A stretch of DNA of 64,000 nt. Source: Candidatus Woesearchaeota archaeon (GTDB taxonomy: Archaea; Nanobdellota; Nanobdellia; Woesearchaeales; UBA10216). Location of the stretch: assembly GCA_016192905.1 (NCBI GenBank), contig JACPTG010000001.1:483005-547004 (forward strand). The letters run 5' to 3'. The notes below the pieces were generated by a model. It saw only the letters and a program-made list of their open reading frames with translations, was not told where the DNA came from and did no database searches. Of the stretch, positions 1-7,091 are shown piece after piece. Made by a program: the position numbers and the translations under genes. Positions within the stretch are counted from its first letter, which is position 1; the number at the start of each line of letters is the position of its first letter.

Positions 1-65
1 GCATAGATGAGGAGATTATCAAGTATGTCGTCTCCAAATTCAAGGAGTTTTTGGCCAAGCAGTAA
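1..65 (+). CDS. 3' end of an unidentified gene (partial)
   Basis: Only the last 20 codons and a TAA stop (63-65) are in the window. The tail ends in KEFLAKQ and is rich in Lys and Glu, consistent with a C-terminal helix. Its function cannot be told from this fragment. It is co-oriented with the flippase gene that follows, but a separate TATA box lies between them, so the two need not share a transcript. Confidence 0.5.
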   Translation, partial: IDEEIIKYVVSKFKEFLAKQ

Positions 66-137
66 AATGCAAGCAGTTGATGGTCAGTTGTTTGTGGTTA
101 CTGGCTTAGGGAATGACCACCGAACCAAAAACGCAAA

Positions 138-149
138 ACTATAATAAAG
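138..149 (+). promoter_or_regulatory. TATA box of the flippase gene
   Basis: The AT-rich box ACTATAATAAAG sits about 25-30 nt before the ATG at 172. This spacing fits an archaeal promoter that makes a leaderless or nearly leaderless transcript. Confidence 0.5.
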
Positions 150-171
150 ACAGCCGGCGGAACACGCCATT

Positions 172-1605
172 ATGACAGCTGATAAAGTGGCGAGGAATGC
201 TACAATACTCCTCGCGGCCGATATTGTAAGCAAGCTCATATCATTCTTCCTCGTTGTCGCCATCGCAAGGTACCTTGGCGAGGCAGGCCTGGGGAAGTAC
301 TCATTCGTATTTGCACTTGCAGGCGTGGCGGCCATATTCGCAGACCTTGGCCTGACCACCTACATTACAAGGGAGATATCCCGGAACAGGGAAAAGGCAA
401 GGCAGTACATCGGCAACATGCTGGGGATAAAGCTGATTCTTGCGCTTGCCACAATCGCCATACCCATAATAGCAGTCGGGCAGGTGGAAAAATCACAGGA
501 AGTGATATTTGCGGCGTACATTGTTGCGGCCGCAACAGGGCTGCTCAACCTCAGCACAGTATTCGCAACGCTGTTCATGGCCTATGAGAAGCTGGAATAC
601 TATGCCATCGCAAACCTGCTGGAAAGGATAATAACAGCAGGCATTGGAATGTTCCTGCTCTACAAAGGATACGGTCTGACAGGACTGGTCACCGCATACC
701 TCATATCATACGCCGCAGTCCTGGCAATTGCATGGATGCTGGCATACAGGAAAACGTGCAGCTTCACAATAAGCTTTGACCTCGCATTCTGGAAGGAATG
801 CCTAAAAAACTCAATGCCCTTCTGGTTCACCACTGTATTCATAACCATATACTTCAGGATAGACACTGTGCTGCTTCAGATGCTGACAAACTATGAGGCA
901 GTTGGAATCTACAACGCAGCGTACCGCGCCCTGGACGCCCTTTACTTCATACCAAGCGCTGTAATAACAGCAGTCTTTCCTGCAATGAGCAGACTGCATG
1001 CCACAGACAAACCACTCCTAAGAACCCTGTTCAGACGGGCATTCTACTACCTGCTCATCCTTGCAATACCAATAGCGGTCGGAGTAATGCTGCTTTCAGA
1101 CAGGCTGATGCCCCTCATATACGGAAGCGGATTCCAGGGCTCTGCACAGGCACTACAAGTACTCATATGGGCGGAAGCGATAATATTCATAAGCTCGCTA
1201 ACAGGCTACCTTCTCAACGCCGTGAACAGGCAACTGGTGTTTACCTTCACAACAGCCGCGGCTGCTGTGCTCAAAATAGGCCTAAACCTAATCCTAATAC
1301 CCAGATTGAGCTACATGGGCGCAGCCCTTTCAACCGTGATAACAGAACTGGCAGTGCTGGCCGTATTATATTACTGGGCGGTCAAGGAGGGATATTCAGC
1401 GGATGCTGTGAAATCAGTCCTAAAGCCAATCCTGGCCGCGGCGGCAATGGCGGCTGTTGTGACAATATTCAGCTGGTTGCACATACTAATACTAGTTCCC
1501 CTGGCGGCCGGGGCCTACTTTGCAACACTTTTCATCCTGAAAGGAATTGGAAAGGAAGAAATCAAGCTGCTTCTATCGCTAAAGGTCCAGGCATTCAGGA
1601 AATAG
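172..1605 (+). CDS. Polysaccharide/oligosaccharide flippase (Wzx/MATE-like)
   Basis: This 477-residue, very hydrophobic protein has about 12-14 predicted membrane segments and fits the RfbX/Wzx flippase family (COG2244), which moves lipid-linked glycans across the membrane. The N-terminus (residues 1-40) has the usual pattern of a short charged stretch, a first helix with the Lys-Leu-Ile-Ser-Phe motif, then Ala-Arg-Tyr-Leu-Gly. The length is normal for the family. It is followed by a convergent GT-C-like gene and lies in a glycan synthesis island, which supports export of surface polysaccharide. The family assignment is firm. The substrate is unknown. Confidence 0.88.
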   Translation: MTADKVARNATILLAADIVSKLISFFLVVAIARYLGEAGLGKYSFVFALAGVAAIFADLGLTTYITREISRNREKARQYIGNMLGIKLILALATIAIPIIAVGQVEKSQEVIFAAYIVAAATGLLNLSTVFATLFMAYEKLEYYAIANLLERIITAGIGMFLLYKGYGLTGLVTAYLISYAAVLAIAWMLAYRKTCSFTISFDLAFWKECLKNSMPFWFTTVFITIYFRIDTVLLQMLTNYEAVGIYNAAYRALDALYFIPSAVITAVFPAMSRLHATDKPLLRTLFRRAFYYLLILAIPIAVGVMLLSDRLMPLIYGSGFQGSAQALQVLIWAEAIIFISSLTGYLLNAVNRQLVFTFTTAAAAVLKIGLNLILIPRLSYMGAALSTVITELAVLAVLYYWAVKEGYSADAVKSVLKPILAAAAMAAVVTIFSWLHILILVPLAAGAYFATLFILKGIGKEEIKLLLSLKVQAFRK

Positions 1606-3426
1606 CTACCTCACCTTAAATACTGTAACCGCACCATCCATGTGCACTGCAACAGGAATGAAAAAAGTGGAATTCACCAGCTCAACGTCCCTCAGCAGGA
1701 CAGACTCATTCTTAATCAACCCTCCAGGCACATCAGCAGGCTGCCACGCGTTCATCAGCAGATATTCGTAACCGTTTTCCTTCATAAAAGACCTGACTTC
1801 AGCCGGGGATGCATGCAGAAGCCCCTTCTTGAACTCCACAACCTCAGGGCACCAGGCACAGCTAAACTTATCCATGCCTATAATGAATGAATCGTCAATG
1901 TTGCTAATCACCCTGGTGTTTGCAGGAAGCTGCTGAAGCGCCATGTAGCCAGGAAGCTCCTTCTGATGGTCCAGGGCCGTATACCAGCCAGGAGCCAGGT
2001 TGATGCCGAGCTTGAACAGCCCTGAAGTGTAAAAAACGCCGAAAGCAAGAAGCAAAATGAAAACCAGCCTTACGGGCCCAAAAGCCCTGAGCGGAGAAGA
2101 CAAAAAAAAGGCGCCCTCAGCAGCCAGGATAGCAACAGGAATTGCCAGGAGCAGCCAGAACCTGAAAGGGTTAAGGCCGAAAGGCAGATTGAACGTGACT
2201 GAATTGGTGCCTATGAATGTGAAGCCGAACCACAGCAAAACAACAGCAAGCCACGGCTTTTCACCCCTCAAAAGCTTCCTGTAGTTAAGGAAAACCGCAG
2301 CCAGGCCAGCGACAAGCAGTATTGAAACCACAAGGCCAAAACCCGGCGGAACGTTAATCAGCGTCTGACTCGGAAAGAGGTAATCCGCAAGCGAATACGC
2401 CCTTGACGCAGAGCCGCCCTCAGGGCTGAATGCAGAGCCATGCTTGCCAATGCCCATCGCATATGCCAGCATTTCCTGAGCGTTGGAAGCCCACCATGCC
2501 AAGGAAATCAAAACACCTCCCAAGCCTGCGGCAACCTCCCACCTCGGCAGGGAGCGGGCAGACCACGCCCTCACAGCAATGAAAGCGAGAACCATAACCG
2601 CCAGCTTCAACGGCTGGTCAGGCTGCACAAGAAGAATCGCGGCCACACCCAAGGCAGCAGGAATTGACCAAAGCTTATCATCCTTAATCCTCCAGAAAGC
2701 ATACATTGCAGGGAAAAAAAGCGCAATAACAAGAGTATGCGCCCAGATGAAATGAGTGAAATAGGAAGGAATCATAGCCAGGGCAAAAGCCGCAAATGCA
2801 GCCTTGGAAGGGCCCACAAAATTCTTCGCCATGAAGAAAAACCATAACAAGCCCAGGCTGATAATCAAAGCGTTGAAAAACTTCAGGATGAACCGGACTG
2901 AACTGTCAACCTGAAGAAGCACACCCATCAGGATATCATACCCAGGCGGATAAGGGTCCATATATGAGAAATTATATCCGGCAGTGTCAAAGGCCTTTTT
3001 CTCAATTGAAACGTACTTAGCGCCAACTGAATGCCCCCAAGGGTCCTCGTCCTCAAGGTAAGGATAGCGGAACGAGCCAGCGGCGTACATGAACATTGCA
3101 AAAAAGAAAACAGCCAAAGCCACCAGAAGGGCAATGCCGCCTGTTTTCATTGATTTTGGCAGCGAAATTACCTCCTGCTTTTTAAGAAAATCATAAGCAG
3201 CGAAAGCAGCGGCGGGCAAAACAGACGCTGCCAGGAAAATCCTCCAGTCAAGAGGAACCTGCAAAGCGTTAAGCAGGATTGCCAGCACAATGAATGCTGA
3301 AAGGCCGAACCCAAGGCGCATAAACTGCCTTTCAAAGAAGTCCTCAGAGTTCTTGACAAAGCGGGTCAATGAATAACCCAAGCCAAAGGCAATGGCGAAA
3401 AACAAGGCAACCGAATAAACAGCCAT
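1606..3426 (-). CDS. Multi-membrane-span GT-C-like glycosyltransferase
   Basis: This is a protein of about 606 residues with roughly 12 membrane segments, followed by a soluble C-terminal part of about 120 residues. Near residue 130, after the first helices, an acidic EDEDPWGH motif lies in a predicted extracellular loop. The layout resembles GT-C enzymes such as STT3/AglB and PMT, which carry an acidic metal- or substrate-binding motif there. An ATG at 3426 was preferred to an upstream TTG at 3438, because a TATA-like box (3448-3457) is about 25 nt before the ATG. It probably transfers sugars from a lipid carrier outside the membrane. The WWDYG motif of true oligosaccharyltransferases is not visible, so AglB itself is unlikely. 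Confidence 0.6.
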   Translation of the reverse strand: MAVYSVALFFAIAFGLGYSLTRFVKNSEDFFERQFMRLGFGLSAFIVLAILLNALQVPLDWRIFLAASVLPAAAFAAYDFLKKQEVISLPKSMKTGGIALLVALAVFFFAMFMYAAGSFRYPYLEDEDPWGHSVGAKYVSIEKKAFDTAGYNFSYMDPYPPGYDILMGVLLQVDSSVRFILKFFNALIISLGLLWFFFMAKNFVGPSKAAFAAFALAMIPSYFTHFIWAHTLVIALFFPAMYAFWRIKDDKLWSIPAALGVAAILLVQPDQPLKLAVMVLAFIAVRAWSARSLPRWEVAAGLGGVLISLAWWASNAQEMLAYAMGIGKHGSAFSPEGGSASRAYSLADYLFPSQTLINVPPGFGLVVSILLVAGLAAVFLNYRKLLRGEKPWLAVVLLWFGFTFIGTNSVTFNLPFGLNPFRFWLLLAIPVAILAAEGAFFLSSPLRAFGPVRLVFILLLAFGVFYTSGLFKLGINLAPGWYTALDHQKELPGYMALQQLPANTRVISNIDDSFIIGMDKFSCAWCPEVVEFKKGLLHASPAEVRSFMKENGYEYLLMNAWQPADVPGGLIKNESVLLRDVELVNSTFFIPVAVHMDGAVTVFKVR

Positions 3427-3518
3427 ACACCCGGACAACCGGCTGAATTTATAAATTGTTTCTAACTTATAAAGCTAATTCCACAACCTATTTAAACGGC
3501 CTCAGGTTTTTAAGATAA

Positions 3519-4397
3519 ATGAAAGTTGTCGTGGCAATCCCGGCCTACAATGAAGAGCAGACAATTTCCACAGTCGTTGAAGAAATAAAAAAGGCACTGG
3601 GGAAGCGCAGCTTTGAAATCATAGTAATAGACGACGGCTCCACGGACAGGACAACCGAGGCCGCAGGAAAGGCAGGGGCTGTTGTTTACTCACACCCGGG
3701 CAACTACGGGCTGGCGGAAGCCTTCAAGACAGCAATGGCCAGGGCGCTGGAGCACAAGGCTGACGTGATTGTGCACACAGACGCAGACGGACAGTATGCG
3801 GCCGAAGACATACCCAAGCTGCTCCAAAAGCTAAGCGAAGGAAACGACCTTGTCCTCGGCTCAAGATTCTCAGGAAAGATACAGCACATGCCGCTGATAA
3901 ACAGGATAGGAAACAGGGCTTTTTCAGGCGTGATATCAGGCATAGCAAGGCAGAGGATAACAGACAGCCAGACAGGGCTCAGGGCATTCACAAGCAATGT
4001 TGCAAAGCTGCCCATAATATCAAACTACACCTACACGCAGGAGCAGATACTGAGGGCTGCAAGGGCCAAATACAGGATAGCTGAAGTGCCTGTAACCTTC
4101 AGGAAAAGGACGCACGGGAAAAGCAGGCTCCTCCGCAACCCATTCGACTACGCAATAAAGGCCTGGATAACCATATTCAAGATATACCGCGACTACGAGC
4201 CGCTGAAATTCTTTGGAGTGTTCGGAGGCATAATCCTCCTCATAGGACTCCTACTTGGATTCCTGGCCACATACTCGTTCATAACAACAGGCCTTGTGGG
4301 AGGAATACCAAGAGTCGTGCTCTCAGGAGTGTTCATAACCATGGGAATACAGATAATCCTGTTCGGATTTCTTGCTGACATGCTGAAGACAAAATGA
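3519..4397 (+). CDS. GT2 family glycosyltransferase, dolichol-phosphate mannosyltransferase-like
   Basis: The 292-residue protein begins with the GT2 signature VVAIPAYNEEQTIS and continues with IDDGSTDRT (about residues 38-46) and HTDADGQY (about 84-91), the DXD-type metal/nucleotide-sugar site. Two membrane segments follow at the C-terminus (about 235-290). This matches DPM1/GtrB-type enzymes that load a sugar onto a polyprenyl phosphate. The stop overlaps the start of the next gene by 4 nt (ATGA), so the two are probably translated together. The acceptor and sugar cannot be told. Confidence 0.88.
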   Translation: MKVVVAIPAYNEEQTISTVVEEIKKALGKRSFEIIVIDDGSTDRTTEAAGKAGAVVYSHPGNYGLAEAFKTAMARALEHKADVIVHTDADGQYAAEDIPKLLQKLSEGNDLVLGSRFSGKIQHMPLINRIGNRAFSGVISGIARQRITDSQTGLRAFTSNVAKLPIISNYTYTQEQILRAARAKYRIAEVPVTFRKRTHGKSRLLRNPFDYAIKAWITIFKIYRDYEPLKFFGVFGGIILLIGLLLGFLATYSFITTGLVGGIPRVVLSGVFITMGIQIILFGFLADMLKTK

Positions 4398-5293
4398 GAC
4401 TGCTGGACTTGCTGAAGTACGGGCTGAGCGCAGCAGCCCTGGCAATGCTGCTGTACCTTGTCGGGCCTGACAAGATAATTGCAACAGCAGCAGCCATGAA
4501 TCCCCTGCTGCTGCCAGCAATAATACTCCTGTTCGCAGCAGGCCTTGCAATGGGAGCATACAACCTGAAAATACTTACCGACGCGCTTGGGGTAAAAATA
4601 ACATACAGGCAGATGACCGAGTACTACCTTAAAAGCTGGGCATTCGGGCTCATAATCCCAGGCAAGATAGGCGAATTCTCCTTTGTATACCTGGCAAGAA
4701 AGCACATGACAACAGGGCAGGCAATGGCTGTTTCCGTACTGGACAAGATGATAACAGTGATAACCCTTCTTGCGCTTTCCTACATAGGCTTCTTCATATT
4801 CCTGCCGCCCGAGCAGGCAATAAGGCTAACGCTAATAACCGCAGTTGCAGCCGCGGCAGGCTCTGCATTCCTGCTTACCCATGCAGGCCGAGGCCTGATA
4901 AAGAAGCTCCTTGGAAAATACCAGAACAAATTTGAAGGGTTCTCAAACGCGCTTAATCACCTTGTTTTCAGGCAGAGAACCGCGGCTGCATTAAACCTCG
5001 GCATAACCCTCCTCAAATGGCAGCTCACAGCAATAGTGACATACATCGCCTTCCTCTCCTTCGGCCAGCAAATCAATCCGCTGATAATCCTCACTATCTC
5101 AGCCACAGCCATGCTGCTCTCACTAATACCAATCACAATGTCAGGGCTTGGAGTAAAGGAAGCTGCCTCAGTTTACCTATACGGCCTTGCAGGAGTGGCA
5201 GCGCCGGTAACCCTCTCTGTCCAGATAGTGCTGCTGATTATCAACTATCTTGGAGCTGCGCTGGTGTTTCTGCTTTCAAGGAGAAGCAAATAG
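4394..5293 (+). CDS. Flippase-like integral membrane protein (LPG synthase TM-type family)
   Basis: This 299-residue protein has about eight membrane helices and fits the UPF0104 / lysylphosphatidylglycerol synthase TM-region family, whose members accompany glycosyltransferases and are often proposed to be lipid-linked sugar flippases. Motifs typical of the family are visible: a long LKSWAFGLIIPGKIGEF loop in the middle and SGLGVKEAASVYLY near the C-terminus. It overlaps the preceding GT2 gene by 4 nt, which suggests that the GT2 makes a polyprenyl-phosphate sugar and this protein works on it. That functional link is inference. Confidence 0.8.
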   Translation: MRLLDLLKYGLSAAALAMLLYLVGPDKIIATAAAMNPLLLPAIILLFAAGLAMGAYNLKILTDALGVKITYRQMTEYYLKSWAFGLIIPGKIGEFSFVYLARKHMTTGQAMAVSVLDKMITVITLLALSYIGFFIFLPPEQAIRLTLITAVAAAAGSAFLLTHAGRGLIKKLLGKYQNKFEGFSNALNHLVFRQRTAAALNLGITLLKWQLTAIVTYIAFLSFGQQINPLIILTISATAMLLSLIPITMSGLGVKEAASVYLYGLAGVAAPVTLSVQIVLLIINYLGAALVFLLSRRSK

Positions 5294-5298
5294 GCGAA

Positions 5299-6216
5299 TC
5301 AGGCATAAGAGGACTCCCTTGGCAGAGCAGCACGAATCCTGCCATAAAGATAGCCTGCCTTTGGATTGCCGCCCTCAGGATAAGGAAATCCTGGAACCTG
5401 AACTGAACCTTTGGCCATCCTGCTGGCGAGAAAAGTAAATGAACCTGTATCCGCAATGGCAGCCATCCTGGCAGCCTCGCCATAAAGCTTACAATAATGG
5501 ACAAACTCGCCCAGCAGCAACTGGCCGTTGCCAGCCATAAAGGAAACCTTCCTGAGCACCTCTTCAAACAATGCATCCTTCTCCTCAGATGAGACGTACC
5601 TGGCTGAACATTCGTCCTCAAACCAGGACATCGCCAGACTTTCAGGAGGCACAGGCTCACCTGATGCCACGCTAAAAGCAAGCCTGTAGTCAGGCCAGAC
5701 GGGCCTGGCCTCCGAAGGCCAACTCTGGCCTAACAACACGCCTTCAACAGCTGTGAGCAGCCCTGAAGGGGCTGGAAGGCTCGAAAAAAGATTGTAAACA
5801 TATGCCTCGGCAAATTCTGTTCCGCCCAAATACCTTCCGAACCGGGAGCCGACACGCATAAACGCATTATATGCGCCAATCCGCGAAGAATCCACAAGTG
5901 TTGAAAGACTGACAGCATGAAACCTCAAATCGCGAGACCTAAGCCCTATTTCATCCATGAAAAGCCCGGAAGGGCCATCTGGAAATCCATAAGCCAACAC
6001 TGCCGCGCCATCAGCAGAAGCGGGCTGTCCTGCAACGCCAACAGAGCCATTATGGAACAGCCTTTGAACAATGCCCCCAAGATCAATCATCAGCAGCCGA
6101 GGCAACAGGGGAGTTTTAAAAAGATTGTGCAACCACCGGGGGTAAACACAGTCGCTTAAGAAAAGCTTAGCGTATGCTGTATTCAACCGGAAGCATTCTC
6201 GGCAAATCCAAAACAC
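5299..6216 (-). CDS. Hypothetical protein, paired with the gene upstream
   Basis: I do not recognise this family. The ORF can encode 305 residues from a GTG at 6216, but that start overlaps the upstream gene by 50 nt, whereas overlaps elsewhere here are about 4 nt. An ATG at 6093 (264 residues, starting MIDLGGIVQ) is a real alternative. The protein is soluble, has no signal peptide or membrane segment, and has many Gly, Ala and aromatic residues, as in RVGSRFGRYLGG and FPYPEGGNPKAGY. It is co-oriented with the next unknown gene and with the carbamoyltransferase cluster, so it may act in the same glycan pathway. That is context only. Confidence 0.6.
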   Translation of the reverse strand: MFWICRECFRLNTAYAKLFLSDCVYPRWLHNLFKTPLLPRLLMIDLGGIVQRLFHNGSVGVAGQPASADGAAVLAYGFPDGPSGLFMDEIGLRSRDLRFHAVSLSTLVDSSRIGAYNAFMRVGSRFGRYLGGTEFAEAYVYNLFSSLPAPSGLLTAVEGVLLGQSWPSEARPVWPDYRLAFSVASGEPVPPESLAMSWFEDECSARYVSSEEKDALFEEVLRKVSFMAGNGQLLLGEFVHYCKLYGEAARMAAIADTGSFTFLASRMAKGSVQVPGFPYPEGGNPKAGYLYGRIRAALPRESSYA

Positions 6217-7036
6217 GCTGTGTAAGAGCAGCCGCAGAAAGTTCCCTCGCCTCCTCAGGGCTTAAACACTCTGGGAAAGAAAAGCCTACCTTGCCAAGCT
6301 GCGAGGCCATTTCAACATAAGCCCTGCCGTTATGCAGGCGCCCATCATATTTAAAGTCATGCAGGCTAAAAGGCAGAGGCTGATGAGACTCGCCGATTTT
6401 GAAAGAGCGTTGGCGAAAATTTAGATGCCCGCCACCACGAGCAAAAAGCGTGGGCGCCCACATGGGAGCAGGGACAAAAAAATCGGCAACATATGCCCCA
6501 TTCCTCTGCAACAGATAATAAAATGTTCCGAACATATCGGCTACGTCCGTGACAAAAGAAAGGTTAAAAAAATCATGGAAATCTGGCTTTAAATCCAGAT
6601 CCCTTCGCTGGCCTGCAGTAATTCCAAAACAGTCAACATCTGCCCAAGCCGGGTCGACCATGTGGGACCTGGGAAAAATCTCGCCATTTAATGAGAATGG
6701 ACTGAAATTGTAGTTCCAAACAAGCCCGTCCAGCCCTAAAACAGATGCATTCAAATCCCGTCTCAGCACTTGCCCTGAAAAAATATTTCTATTTTCGTAC
6801 CTGGAAGTGGCCCCAATAACACGGCCGTCAATTAAATATGCGGTTGTCAAGAAAGAGACTGTCTCGTCATCGCCGTACCCAAATTCTGTATCAGCTTTTT
6901 CAGTTATTGCGGCGCTTACTTCCGACAATCCACGCTTCCCAGAAACCTTAATCTCCCAACCCCTATGATGGTTTTTCCTGATGTAATCCAGCAGTCCAAA
7001 ATCCGGCTGCCTTAAAACAGGCAAATTCAGATCCAT
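6167..7036 (-). CDS. Hypothetical protein in glycan island
   Basis: This 289-residue soluble protein shows no family signature that I recognise. It is rich in aromatic residues and Asp, with a run of Phe/Asp/His around residues 150-170 (FHDFFNLSFVTDVADMFGTFYYL) and a MWAPTLFARGGGH stretch at about 199-212. It lies between the intein-bearing carbamoyltransferase and another unknown gene on the same strand. The ATG at 7036 is preceded by AT-rich sequence that could hold a promoter. The pair may form a two-gene unit; nothing in the sequence allows a function to be assigned. Confidence 0.65.
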   Translation of the reverse strand: MDLNLPVLRQPDFGLLDYIRKNHHRGWEIKVSGKRGLSEVSAAITEKADTEFGYGDDETVSFLTTAYLIDGRVIGATSRYENRNIFSGQVLRRDLNASVLGLDGLVWNYNFSPFSLNGEIFPRSHMVDPAWADVDCFGITAGQRRDLDLKPDFHDFFNLSFVTDVADMFGTFYYLLQRNGAYVADFFVPAPMWAPTLFARGGGHLNFRQRSFKIGESHQPLPFSLHDFKYDGRLHNGRAYVEMASQLGKVGFSFPECLSPEEARELSAAALTQRVLDLPRMLPVEYSIR

Positions 7037-7091
7037 AGAATCACTAATGAGTAGTTATTTAAAAGCCTTTCGACATTGTTATGCTGCCTGA

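Noticed and set aside
1167-1619. Alternate-frame ORF inside the flippase gene
   Set aside because: It is a shadow frame of a clearly conserved membrane protein gene and has no independent start signal.
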